DNA of 64,000 nt from the NCBI GenBank assembly GCA_033439685.1, contig JAUEDM010000007.1:2346501-2410500 (forward strand), written 5' to 3'. The stretch is from Apodospora peruviana (lineage: Eukaryota > Ascomycota > Sordariomycetes > Sordariales > Lasiosphaeriaceae). A program made the position numbers and the translations under genes. Below, one piece after another: positions 53,963-64,000 of this stretch. The notes under the pieces were generated by a model. The model saw nothing but the letters and a program-made list of their open reading frames with translations, did not search any database and was not told the origin of the DNA. Position 1 is the first letter of the stretch. Each line of letters starts with the position of its first letter.

Positions 53963-56194
53963 ATGACTCAAGATATCAAGTGTTCTTTCGTCGCCGGGGA
54001 GGTTGTCGCTCCCGGCGCCGACCTGGTCATTCACGTCGCTCGTCCCGTGAACAAACAAATTGCGGAAGCGGCCATTGCTCTACAAAAGGGCGGTAACAGT
54101 GTCCCTGCTCCCTTCACTTGCAATGCAGAAGATGGGACTCTCAAGTTGTGCACCGAAGATCTCACTCCGGGTCGATACAATGTGCGTGTCCGAGAACTTG
54201 TCGACGAGAAGGGCAAGGAGATCGTGGGCAACCTCGAAATCCCCATCCGTATCGAGCGGCTCCGAGGACAGGTGCCTCTCTCGTACCGAATCCAACACGC
54301 CAGCCGTCTCGCCATCGGCAAGACTTCCCTGACCCCGCTCGATGGCGATCAGAACCCGCCGACTGGCACTCGTTCCATCGAGTTCGTCAAGGCCGTGCAT
54401 CGCACCTCCGGTCAACCCAAGGACCTTGCCTTTGACCAAGACGGTGTCGAGGTCGACGGCCCCAAGCTGCTTAAGGAGTTCCGTCTTCGCCGTTTCGACG
54501 AGTTTGGGCTTGTCCACCAGACCCTCCATAGCAAGCTTGCAGCTGCCAAGGAGAACGACAAGTTTGACGTGGCTGTCTGGCCGCGCATCCAGTTCGACCT
54601 CACTGGCTACGAGAAGCCAAACAAGGCTGAGATCAAGGCGCCTCCCCCCGAAGGCAAGGCCCTCCTGGATAAAGCCATCAACTCTCGCAACGCTCTCGTG
54701 CAAAAATTTCAGAACATTGGCGTCAACGTCAACAAGACCCCCGAAGAAGCGCTAGCCGTGCATGTTACGCTCACCACCGCTCAGATCCGTACCCTTGCCA
54801 AGGACAAGGAGGCCATCGGCAACATCTTCCTGGATGACCCTGCCAGCGTCCTCGACCTTGCCGACTCGCAGGCCGTTTCTCGCGCTGACCAGGCTCATGC
54901 GCTCGGGTTTACCGGAAGGGGTGTCCACGTTGCAGTCTTCGAAAACGGCCCGGCCGACCTCACCGACCTCGCCTTCGCTGGGCGATGGACGCCCAATCCG
55001 TCCGCCGACGACGATGAAAAGAAGCACTCGCGCTTGACTTCGGGAATTATCAAGAACACCGAACCGAACAAACCGCATGGCTATGCGCCCGACTGCGAAC
55101 TCTACTCGGCCAATAGCCGCGACAACGCCGCCCTCCTCTGGGCTGTCCAGTCTCCGCAGCTCTGCACCGTGATCAGCCAAAGCCACCACCGGCTGGCGTC
55201 GGAAGGCCAGGACGAGCAGGGCAGCGCGTTTCTGTCCGCCGACGACATGCTCAAGGACCACCTCGCCACACAATACCCCTTCCCAACCATCGTGCAAGCA
55301 GCCGGCAACGGCGCCGCGTCCGAGTACGTCAACCATAAGGGGTACAACACGCTCAGCGTCGGCAGCCACGACGACACCGCCTCGGCCATGGCCGGCACGT
55401 CCGTCTTCAAGAACCCGACCACCCCCCACGGCGACCGCGAGCAGCCGGAAATCGCGGCCAACGGAACCATCGTGACCGCCGTTGGGCAAACCATGTCGGG
55501 CACCAGCTTCGCGGCTCCAGCGGTTGCCGGCGCCGTCGCGGTAATCCAGTCCGTCGATGGCGTGCTCAAGTCGTGGCCGGAAGGCTGCCGCGCAATTCTG
55601 CTGGCAACGGCCGACAGGAATATCCAAGGCGGCACATGGCCGGGCGACAGGGCCCAGGGGCTCGATCAGGCCGACGGTGCCGGCGCGCTCAACGCCCAGG
55701 GTGCGGTCCTGGTCGCACAGTCGCGCGCGCAGAGGAACAACGCCACGGCCCTAACGCGCGGGTGGGATGTCGGCACGCTGTACAAGACCGATTTTGATGC
55801 CAGCACGCGCGACTCGACGTTCCGGTACCACCTTCAGGTGCCGACGCCGGGTCGCTTCCAGCTGCCCGCTCGCAGGTACGTGATCAAGGCGGCGCTCGCT
55901 TGGGACGGCAAGGTGACTGTCAATGATGCCGGCACGGCGACGGCCTCGGTGCTGGCCAACGATTTGGATCTCGTTGTGCTCAAGGATGGCGTGCAGGTGG
56001 CTGCGTCCGCGACATACGATAATAGCTACGAGATTGTCGAATTCAGCGGGATCAAGGGGGCGACGTACGAGATTGTTGTGCGGAACTGGCGGTGGGATGA
56101 AGGGGTGAGTAGCCTGTGGTTCGGGATCGCCTGGAACGTGACGTCGTACTGGGACTTTAACTTTCCCACTCCTGTTGGACTGGAGACCGTTTGA
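53963..56194 (+). CDS. Subtilisin-like (S8) peptidase-fold protein with atypical Asp motif, 743 aa
   Basis: A long single exon. I place the start at ATG 53963 (MTQDIKCSFVAGEVVAPGAD) because upstream codons lack conserved character and no signal peptide is found with either start. Residues 1-310 form an unassigned N-terminal part containing GRYNVRVRELVDEKGKEI and VHVTLTTAQIRTLAKD, the latter possibly an inhibitor_I9-like strand-helix. The subtilase fold follows. The Asp block reads GRGVHVAVFENGPADL, with Glu327-Asn328 where active enzymes have Asp-Thr/Ser. The His block is KKHSRLTSGII (His355; normally HGTHVAGI). The oxyanion Asn is in VQAAGNGAAS, and the Ser block GTSFAAPAVAGA is perfect (Ser515). 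A C-terminal beta domain (KAALAWDGKVTVNDAG, NDLDLVVLKDG, EIVVRNW) ends the protein. Activity is doubtful or altered. Confidence 0.82.
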   Translation: MTQDIKCSFVAGEVVAPGADLVIHVARPVNKQIAEAAIALQKGGNSVPAPFTCNAEDGTLKLCTEDLTPGRYNVRVRELVDEKGKEIVGNLEIPIRIERLRGQVPLSYRIQHASRLAIGKTSLTPLDGDQNPPTGTRSIEFVKAVHRTSGQPKDLAFDQDGVEVDGPKLLKEFRLRRFDEFGLVHQTLHSKLAAAKENDKFDVAVWPRIQFDLTGYEKPNKAEIKAPPPEGKALLDKAINSRNALVQKFQNIGVNVNKTPEEALAVHVTLTTAQIRTLAKDKEAIGNIFLDDPASVLDLADSQAVSRADQAHALGFTGRGVHVAVFENGPADLTDLAFAGRWTPNPSADDDEKKHSRLTSGIIKNTEPNKPHGYAPDCELYSANSRDNAALLWAVQSPQLCTVISQSHHRLASEGQDEQGSAFLSADDMLKDHLATQYPFPTIVQAAGNGAASEYVNHKGYNTLSVGSHDDTASAMAGTSVFKNPTTPHGDREQPEIAANGTIVTAVGQTMSGTSFAAPAVAGAVAVIQSVDGVLKSWPEGCRAILLATADRNIQGGTWPGDRAQGLDQADGAGALNAQGAVLVAQSRAQRNNATALTRGWDVGTLYKTDFDASTRDSTFRYHLQVPTPGRFQLPARRYVIKAALAWDGKVTVNDAGTATASVLANDLDLVVLKDGVQVAASATYDNSYEIVEFSGIKGATYEIVVRNWRWDEGVSSLWFGIAWNVTSYWDFNFPTPVGLETV

Positions 56195-56481
56195 GTCCCG
56201 GGGAACATGCAGGGATGGGGAGAGAGGACTGGATGCTGTGCCGGTTGTCTTCGATTTGGGGTGTGAGATGCAACCACGCACGGTAAAATGGGTTGAGCCT
56301 GCGAACATGAAGTGATATTGAGTTATACACCATTAATGTCATGCTCTCTTCAGTTTGCCGCTCTTTACGGCAATATTCCGTACATAGCAGAGACTCGGAG
56401 GTATTGGCTGGCAGGTTCTCAAAGAAAGCTAAATAGTCACGTTGCAATAACGAGCGTGCAGTTAACTACACTGTCCCCAAC

Positions 56482-56518
<37 letters not shown>

Positions 56519-56609
56519 CTGCGTCGTGTTTCTACCTTTCAGCTTCACTGCTTCCGCCGTGCTTGCTTGTGTAAGTGTATCCGTACCTACCTAGGTAGGT
56601 AGTACCTGG
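56195..56609. other. Convergent intergenic region with poly-T tract
   Basis: Shared 3' region of the subtilase and mannanase genes. It contains a 33-T run and a CCTACCTAGGTAGGTAG near-palindrome at about 56583-56603, a motif common in fungal intergenic DNA. Confidence 0.6.
56484..56516. repeat. Poly-T homopolymer (33 T)
   Basis: Thirty-three consecutive T residues. On the minus strand it is a poly-A run 3' of the mannanase gene; it could be an old retroposed poly-A tail or simple slippage. Confidence 0.9.
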
Positions 56610-58121
56610 TTATGAAGCGGTCCGCCACCCCTGAATCTCATCCAGAGTCAACACATAGTCATGCTCGTACACCTCCTTCAGCACAGCCGGGCTGTTCCAC
56701 TCGGCGTTATTAATGAAGGTATCGCCCCAAACACAGAACCAGAGCCAATGCGTCTCGTACGCCTGCAGTTGACTCGGCAGCGGCGCCGCGCCCACCTCGG
56801 CGGCAGCAATCAGCTTCTTGTCGACGCCCAACTTGATGAGCTGGTCGTATTGAACCGACATGGGCTGCATATCACTCCATCGTCAGCAATCCTAGGCTTT
56901 CGCCAATCCGAAAGGCGTATGTTAACTTACCCCATTGCCCTGAGCATAAACATCCGCACTCAAAATATCGACCGTCGCATCACCAGGGTACCAGTCCGCC
57001 GCAATCGAGTTCCACACCCACACCAAGTTATTCAGCTTATGATATCCAACCAACCTTTCATACAACAGCCCATAAAGCTGCTTGCACGCCTCGGGCCCTT
57101 TGGCGCCCCACCAGAACCAAGCGCCTTCAGCCTCGTGGAGCGGCCGCCACAGCACCGGCACGCCTGCGTCGCGCAACCGCTTCAGCTGCACAGCAATGGC
57201 ATCGATATCTCTGATCAGCAACGTATAGTTGGCATTAGTTGGTCCAGCAGCCATCGTAGCAGCGACATCGAAGTCCGTTGCGCGGGTATAGAACCCGCTC
57301 CACCACTTGTTTTCCTCGGTGTCGTACAAGCCCGTTGGCGCGTTCCAGTGCCACAGCACCGAGACGATGCCCCCGCGGTTATGGTGGGTGATGGCGTCCT
57401 CGACGGCCGTGCTGGTGGTGCCGCGCTCCACCCGCGACGGGCTGTAGTCGATCAGGTCGACTGCCACCAAGGCAGGGGTCTTGCCGGTCTGCGTGGCGAT
57501 GTAATTGGCCCACGACAAATCCTGCTGGCCGGAGAGAATCTTCTTGCCGTAGATGGAGCGCAGGTAGCGGTAGAGGGCTTGTGCGGTGGTGTCGGCGGCT
57601 GGGTTGACGAGGGCGGTGTTGATGTTGTGCGCTGCGCGGGGCGCTGCCGGCGTCAGGGTGATGGAGTCGACGAGATACCAGCCCCAGTTGTTGACGATCT
57701 CGAGGGTGTTGGTGCCTTCATTGAGGAGGACTTGGCCTGCGGACACAGAGGTAAAGGCCTCGGTGGCGGGGAAGAGGACCTCGGTGTTGGCGCCGCTGTT
57801 GAGGACGACCGAGGTGCGCTTCTCGCCGTAGATGCCGGCGTAGCGGATCGTGAGGTCGTAGAGCTTGGTCGCGTTGCTGGGGATGGAGAAGGTAATCTTG
57901 TCGGTGCCCTCGTCAAACCCTGCCACGTAGCCGCTTCCCGTGTATCCGGCGAGGCTGGTCTCGACGCGCGTTCCGGTTAGGAGGGCGTCTTCGGCTTCAA
58001 ACAACATGGCGGTCACCACCGGAACTTGACATGGTTTGGCGCTGACGACGCCACGGGTGGTAGCGAGCGCGGCGAGTGCAAGGCCCCGAAGGACGTTGGT
58101 GATGCCGGTGGTAGTCCCCAT
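56610..58121 (-). CDS. Secreted endo-beta-1,4-mannanase GH26 with CBM35, 481 aa
   Basis: Extracellular enzyme cutting beta-mannan in plant cell walls. Two exons (58121-56931, 56864-56610; 67-nt intron, phase 0). Residues 1-28 are a signal peptide (LRGLALAALATTRGVVSA). Residues 35-158 form a CBM35: FEAEDALLTGTRVE, YTGSGYVAGFDEGTDKITF, VVLNSGAN and NNWGWYLVDSITLTP. The GH26 domain (165-481) shows ILSGQQDLSW, VSVLWHWNAP, the acid/base in LWRPLHEAEGAWFWWG (Glu330), WVWNS, ILSADVYAQG and the nucleophile in LIAAAEVGAAP (Glu420). Both catalytic glutamates are present and the length is usual. The order CBM35-GH26 is known from Podospora-type mannanases. A TATA palindrome is 80 bp upstream, and a second glycoside hydrolase gene is divergent beyond it. 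Confidence 0.95.
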
Positions 58122-58200
58122 TGTGACGTCAACTTGCGTCTGTGGAGCCGCTCAGACAAATAACACAGGAAGTTGTAAATCATCTTGACGGGAGCTGGGT

Positions 58201-58212
58201 CGTTATATAACG
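58201..58212 (-). promoter_or_regulatory. Palindromic TATA element of the mannanase gene
   Basis: CGTTATATAACG is a perfect 12-bp palindrome containing TATATAA, 80 bp before the mannanase start codon. Its position fits a TATA box with a short 5' UTR. Confidence 0.55.
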
Positions 58213-59760
58213 TTGACCGCGTCGAATTGTGATCCAGACCTAATTTCTCCGTTTGCGAAAACCAGGAAATCGTTCCTCCGCGGTCCAGGTACGCGAGGAC
58301 GGGTTGCATCCCCCAAGACGGAGCATCGGGTTCCATGTTGACCAAAAGCGGGATGTTGTTGCGGAGGTTGCGTTGGAAGTGGGACTTTTCCCCCCCCCCC
58401 CCTCTCCCCCAAAGACAATCGGGTCGTAGGTAAATTGGTCCGCTAGGTTCAAGTTGGTTATCCATGCTGTGTTCAGTGCATAAAACTGACCATTGGGACT
58501 TGTCACTCTGACTGAGAATTGGAGCATCATGTGAAGATGCGGAAGGGCACCTCGCGCAACCTCGAGGAGGCAAGGGGTGGATGATAACATCTATTGCTGT
58601 CAGGAGTTGTTGTTTCTTATTAGGGCGTGCTCCTCCTTTCTAAAGTTAGGGTTCTGAAGTTAGGTGTAAAAAAAGAACATGCAGTTGGTGGACCTGTGGC
58701 TTAAATACAGTACCTTCAAACCGCTCAGTTGATTTTGAAGTTGCAATTTGAAAATTACCGTAGTTTATCAACTTTCAAGTTAGGATGCAGCTCTTTTAAT
58801 TGGCTGTTAAAAAAGGGTTGAGGGTGGAGAAGGGTAACATAAGGCCTTGTCTTTCGACTCCTTTAATCGTGTAGAGCTGTGTATTCCGGGAGTATTATCG
58901 TGGGTTTTCATGATTTATTACAGTGCATTACCCAATTTTAACCCCAATGCCTCTTAACTTTGAAAATCCCCAACTTTGGAATCGTATGGATCAGCCTCTA
59001 AGGTACGTACTTCCCCACGTTTCTTTCCAACCAATTTCTCTAAGCTTTCATACCGTTACTTTAAAAATTTATCTTGTTTAAGGTACTTCAACCAATTCAA
59101 GTCTTTCATTGTACCTACATTTAATTTTCAATCTGTTTTGTTAAAGGCACTCAAGAAGTCACCCTGTACTTTTGGCGGTGCTTTAGTCCCATCGACAACT
59201 AGACGGTCGCCGACGTTGTGATACCTGTAGACCGGGACGGTATATTGGCCATTATGTTTAATTTGGACGTTAGGCGCTAGGCGTAGGGGGAGAGAGACCA
59301 ATAGCGAAGGCTTTATCAGCGACTCGTCTTTGCTCTTGTTCAATGAGACACCGAAAACCCGGGGCGGAAGTATCGCACCCCGTCGAATCCTTGCGCTCTT
59401 TCTCAAGCAGGAGTCTGGCAATGGATATATTTAGCACGTCTTTATGACCACGTTCTTGACGCGGTGCTTTTGTCGTTATTTCAAGTAGCGTCACTACCAC
59501 TGCTGTCACCGCTGCCACGATGTTGGTCGAGTGTTTACGGATGATCGGCGCTATATCTACGGCCTTCTAAGACCAGCCACAACAGACTTAGTATGAACGG
59601 GCTTATGTCCAACCAATTTGATTTGACAAACAAGCAAGGTTCCTCAAGTTGTTCCCATCGCGTTCCTGCATGCGTGGTCCAGATTTCCACCTATCCCTAG
59701 TGCCTCGGGTAATTTACTCACGAGTGATATTGCGGCGGCTCGGGTCGAGAAGTCGGCAGA

Positions 59761-59766
59761 TATAAA
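59761..59766 (+). promoter_or_regulatory. TATA box of the rhamnosidase-like gene
   Basis: TATAAA about 220 bp before the start codon, followed by a C/T-rich stretch typical of a fungal transcription start region. The 5' UTR would be about 190 bp. Confidence 0.45.
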
Positions 59767-59984
59767 GTCAATTAATCACAACTCCTCTTCACTGCTGGGT
59801 ACTAATAGACAGCATCCGCACCTTTATCCACGCACGTGCTTCGAGCCGCCACAACCACCTATCTGGAGGCACTCTTTCACCAATAACCTCTTTCTTGCTC
59901 CGTGACAACTCTCGAATATCAACAGTTTGGGCTTACTGTAAGGGTGCTGGATAGGCATCTGAAACAAAGCTTCAGATTACCACA

Positions 59985-62900
59985 ATGGCGCCGTCCATTC
60001 TGCCCTTGGCTTCTCTAGCTGTGCTCTTGAACATTGTCACTGTAACAGCAGCTGCAGATCCCATCCCTCTCCCGTCATTCGCATACCCACCCGCTTCTTC
60101 CCGCCCCAAATTCCGCTACTGGCTCCCAGACGCCAGCGTCCCCGTCTCAGCTGTCAAGGCGGACATCGCGGCGCTGGCCGACATCTCGGCCGGCGGCCTC
60201 GAGTTCCTGGCTTTCCAGAACTATGGCTTCCCGCCGTTCTCGACGGACTGGTCCGTCTACGGATTCGGCACCCCGGCGTTCAAGGAGGTGCTCAAAGGCG
60301 CCCTCAGCGCCGCCGCAGAGAACAAGCTTGTACTCGACATCGCCATCGGACCGGCCACGGGGTCCGGCGTGCCAGCGATTCCGCGGACTGAGGGGCTTGC
60401 GATGGAACTCGTGTATGGCGCGAAGACGATCAATGCGTCAGACAAGATCGGATCGCTTCCGCAGCCGGTGCTCAAATTCAACCATGGCTTTCTGAACGGG
60501 TGGGTTCACGAACCGGAAGACTGGGGCGCTAGTGAGCTTGTTGCTGTTGTTGCTGCGGAAGTGAAGGAGAAGAGGCAGAGGAGCGGTGGCGGAAGTAACT
60601 CAATGGTCGTGCTCAACGGAGCAAAGGTGTTTGATATTACCAACGTCACGCAGAGTTGGGAGGTGCCCGCCTCTGCGAGGACTGCCGGGAAGCAATGGGT
60701 CGTGATGGCCTTTTATCAGCGGTACTCGAACGAGCGGACCAGCCAGACCAACGGACGACCGACGAGCTGGGTTGGGAACGGGTCATGGGTCGTGGACCAT
60801 TTCAGCGCCGCGGGTGCCAAGAAAGCGACAGACTTCTGGGACCACACCATGTTTGACGACAAGGAAATCGATCGGCTCACGAGGCAGGTGGGCATGTACT
60901 TGTGGGAGGACAGCATGGAGATGATGACGCCGCTGTGGTGGACGCGCGACTTTTTATCGCGGTTCGAAACGGCTCGCGGGTACAGCGCCGCGAAATATCT
61001 ACCTGTCTTCTTCCAGGCCAAGAATCTCTGGAACGGGTACGGCGAGCCGTACGACCAGTCGTACATGTTTGATGGGCAGCCGGCGGACGGTGGTAAATAT
61101 GCCGAGGACTACCGGCTCACTCTGAATGAGGGCTACCAAGACTTTCTGAGGCAATATCAGAAGTGGGCTGTTGCTCGTGGGATGGAGCACTCAGCGCAAC
61201 CGGCGTACAATATGCCGCTAGACATGGTAAGGTAGGTTTCCCATATTAATGTATAACCGTGTTTTACTGACAAGGAGCCCAAGTCCTCCGCAGTCCCCCT
61301 GGTTGGAGGACCCGAGCTGGAATCGATGGGCTTCGACGAGTCAATTGACTCGTACCGCCAATTCACCGGAGCGGCTCACCTCTTCAACCGCAACTCGATA
61401 TCGACGGAGATCGGCGCGAAACGCGGAGGTGCATACGTACAGAGCGTGCCGTCCCTACTGAGTCTATTCCGCGACTCGTTCGCCGCGGGTGTTAACACGC
61501 TTGTTATCCATGGCATGCCATATGAGGGCCCCTATCCCGGGACCACATGGCCCGGGTACACGCCCTTCGACTACGAGTTTGCGGATATGTGGGGACCGCG
61601 CCAGCCGGCGTGGCGGCATCTGAACGACACGATGCTGTACTCGGCAAGAAATAGCGAGGTGCTAAAAACGGGTGTGCCGAGGATCGATCTGGCGTTTTAT
61701 GCGTGGAAGCATCCCTGGTCGTCAGGCGCAGTGTTCAAGGGAGGCGATGCGCTGACCGCTGCGGGTGCGTAGCTGGCTGTGTTTAACTCCGGAATATGTC
61801 TCTGAGCTAACTAACGTATTTGCCATCAGGATATACCTTTGAGTACCTCGGTCCAGATAACCTAGCTTCAACCACGGCATCCGTAAAGGATGGCGTGCTT
61901 GCGCCTGATGGACCTGCATATAAAGCCATCGTCCTTTACGGACAGACCAAGATTACCCCTGCGGCTTCTGCTGCGCTGCTTCATTTTGCTGCGGCCGGAA
62001 TGCCGATATTTCTCGTGGGTCTGGCGCCGAGCACCACGATAGGCTCGCAAGGCCAGGCAACCGTCACGGCGAACATGGCTGCACTCGTCAATGGCAGTTT
62101 TCCAAGCGTGACGGTTCTCACTGATACAGCCAGCTTTGGCGCAGCAAAACTGCAAGAAAAGGATATCTTGCCGCGGGTTGTAGCATCACCACTGGAAGTG
62201 GCCAAAGATGCGAGCCAGTTGTACACACAATGGCGTTCAAAGCCAGGCAGCGGGCTGGATCTCGTTTATATCCTGAACAGGGGAGCGAAAACGACGTTCG
62301 ATATCTCCTTCGCCGTCCCCGAGACCGCTGTGCCGTACATCATTGATGCTTGGACCGGAGAGCAGACGCGTATGGCGGCATATCTTCGGACGAGGGACGG
62401 AATTACCGCCAGGATCAGCCTCGCTCACCAACAATCCGCGGTTCTGGCATTCCGGATTGCCGCTGCAGAGTTACCGTTGTACATCGTATCGAGGTCGTCA
62501 AATATTGCTGGCCTGCGAGTCAACCAGGATGGCAATATTGAAGGTCTTATCAACGACGGCAACGAAGCAAATGTTCTTCTGTCGGACAACAGGGAGATAG
62601 ATATCCCTGCTGTATCAAACACAACACTCACTGCTCCAAGCACCACCACGCTGGGACCGTGGACACTTACATTCGAGTCCTACGCCGCGCCGGCAGTTCT
62701 TAGCACAGCATCCGTCTCACCAAACAGGACAGTGACAACCATTTCGTCTCCACTGCAGAGTCTGGTTCCATGGACAAAGATCCCCGGCATCGAGAGGAGT
62801 AGCGGCGTCGGCACATATCGCACCACGTTCAAGAGGCCGGGTCGTGTAGACGGGAACAACACGGCGGTTACGATCCATTTTACGGGGGCTGTTCTCAACA

Positions 62901-63187
62901 CCATCCGCGTGCGTGTGAACGGAGTCCTCGTACCGGCAATTGATATCACCGCACCGGATGAGGGACGTGACGTCACGGCGCTGTTGAAGGCAGAGGGTGG
63001 GGATAACGAGATTGTGGTGGAAACCAGCAGCACTTTGTTCAATGCGGTCAAGGCGCGGGTCAATGATCTGAGGACGATAGGAAACTCAATCCATTACCCT
63101 GAAGACTATTCGGGCCCGACGTGGAAAGAGTTTGGGTTGGTGGGTGAGGTTGTTGTTAAGACGTGGAGGAGGGTGTCGCTCAGCTAA
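59985..63187 (+). CDS. Secreted GH106-like alpha-L-rhamnosidase, 1029 aa
   Basis: Probable extracellular alpha-L-rhamnosidase-type enzyme acting on pectic or glycoside rhamnose. Three exons (59985-61226, 61275-61764, 61830-63187; introns 48 and 65 nt). Residues 1-23 form a signal peptide. The N-terminus KFRYWLPDASVPVSAVKADI with ISAGGLEFLAFQNYG is the pattern I associate with fungal GH106-like proteins. Further blocks are DRLTRQVGMYLWEDSMEMMT with PLWWTRDFLSRFETARGY, the Glu-containing GGPELESMGFDESIDSYRQF after the first intron, and GVNTLVIHGMPYEGPYPGTT. The end (about 850-1010) looks like a beta-sandwich with GTYRTTFKRPG, LNTIRVRVNGVLVP and NEIVVETSSTLFNAVKAR. Many N-glycosylation sites are present. 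I assign the family from these patterns only; substrate is unproven. Confidence 0.82.
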
Positions 63188-64000
63188 CTGGGAGTCAATG
63201 TTTGTTATCAATGCTGGAAAGGGGGCTTGAAGTGGAGCACATTTGTATTGCAGCAAACTTTTGGGTTTGGATAAGGTGGGTAGTCTGAGATGGTCAGGTA
63301 TGCTCAAAACTGTCAATCCACCCTTACTATGGTGGCAAGCCGACTGTGTGTTCTTTTGGCTGCAAACTGAGGAAACATTGCCTTACGCGAACGTTTGGAT
63401 GTCTCAGACCTCCGATGAAACCAAACTGCGACCATTCGTCTGGTTATGTACTGCTATCGCGGCAGGCAGATCCCCAAAATCTCCAGAACAGGTAATCTGA
63501 ACAGAACCTCGGCCGAGAAAAAGATAAAGCAGTACCGATGGATTTCTTCTTCCGCCCGCATTTCCCACACACCGACCAGTCCAGTAATAGCCTGCATTAT
63601 TACCCATCTCCGTCCCAGATGTTCTGGTGCGAAGCAAACGGTTTATCCACAAACTCCCCCACGAGACAGCGCTTTAGCCAGACAACATCAATCGACTTTC
63701 CCAATTGGCCACCGGCACCCGCCGCGGCTCTTATCTCGTCTTGGCATAGATGAAACAAGAGCCGCATCTCCAACTTCATGGGCTCCTCCCTGATCCGCGA
63801 CAGAAGTTTATGGGCGACACCGCAACAACATCGACTTGGAGGGTATTAACAGAACGACATATGGACGCACGGTGCGCTCAAGTCGATCGGCCCACTGAAG
63901 GGCATCGCCAGATCGCCAGGGACGAGGAGCAGTCGATGGCCAGACCAAGTCACATCACCACCAGCCGATATCTGGTATCCCGCCAGTATGGGACACGCCG
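63188..64000. other. Right edge, no supported gene
   Basis: 3' region of the rhamnosidase-like gene and further non-coding sequence to the window end. A 71-codon plus-strand frame at 63538 lacks a signal peptide or known motif and is not accepted. Confidence 0.5.

Larger units (their letters stand above)
58122..59984. other. Divergent promoter region between two glycoside hydrolase genes
   Basis: About 1.9 kb without a supported gene. The part 58600-59150 is AT-rich, and minus-strand frames near 59128-59518 lack features. It carries the mannanase TATA palindrome, a 13-C run at 58390-58402 and a TATAAA at 59761-59766 for the rhamnosidase-like gene. Confidence 0.55.

Noticed and set aside
1..64000. 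CRISPR arrays, bacterial operons, riboswitches
   Set aside because: Intron-bearing genes and mitochondrial precursors show that this is fungal nuclear DNA; no direct-repeat/spacer structure was seen.

Overview
The window looks like nuclear DNA of a filamentous ascomycete, most likely a sordariomycete and perhaps one of the Sordariales. The signs are short GT-AG introns of about 50-80 nt, mitochondrial complex I genes encoded in nuclear DNA, many secreted carbohydrate-active or cysteine-rich proteins, a fungal A-T-R reductase, a CBM35-GH26 mannanase and a decayed Tad-like LINE. Gene density is moderate. Several long stretches carry no gene that I can support. All exon models were read by eye from splice signals and family conservation. 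No alignment, expression data or database search was available.

Layout. 2.5-4.9 kb: two complex I genes on the minus strand (mitochondrial acyl carrier protein and the 23 kDa TYKY subunit). 5.3-6.0 kb: the 3' end of a dead LINE. 6.3-8.4 kb: a large conserved fungal protein of unknown function. 9.7-15.8 kb: two small secreted cysteine-rich proteins around an S9 peptidase, plus a broken tRNA-Lys. 16.2-21.8 kb: an adenylation-thiolation-reductase (NRPS-like) enzyme and an NmrA-like reductase. 22.6-26.8 kb: a LysM plus chitin-binding secreted protein, two weakly understood genes and a DUF423 membrane protein. 27.1-33.3 kb: a divergent pair made of a fused isochorismatase/allophanate-hydrolase protein and an NCS1 permease. 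33.3-38.3 kb: an accessory, AT-rich and decayed stretch with a broken coiled-coil gene, a hydrophilic orphan gene preceded by an array of short repeats, and a 22-G tract. 38.3-42.3 kb: small unknown genes and a truncated phosphatase-like gene. 43.7-50.3 kb: a C2H2 zinc-finger protein and a membrane-anchored, fucose-lectin-like protein. 51.6-56.2 kb: a coiled-coil protein with a 21-bp tandem repeat, a frameshifted DUF1996 relic and an atypical subtilase. 56.6-63.2 kb: a divergent pair of secreted glycoside hydrolases (CBM35-GH26 mannanase and a GH106-like rhamnosidase).

The strongest candidate for an interesting system is at 27.1-33.3 kb. The N-terminal half of one 730-residue protein resembles biuret amidohydrolases of the isochorismatase-like family. 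Its C-terminal half is an allophanate-hydrolase-type amidase. A nucleobase/allantoin-type NCS1 transporter is transcribed divergently from the other side of a promoter region with GATA-type motifs. Read together, these suggest a compact uptake-and-degradation unit for a urea-derivative nitrogen source (biuret, allophanate or a ring compound leading to them). The substrate is inference.

Other points worth attention are the degenerate ~18-bp repeat array upstream of the orphan gene at 36.2-36.8 kb, the 78-residue two-exon secreted protein at 15.5 kb, the subtilase lacking the usual Asp motif, and three G/C homopolymer runs of 20-24 bases.
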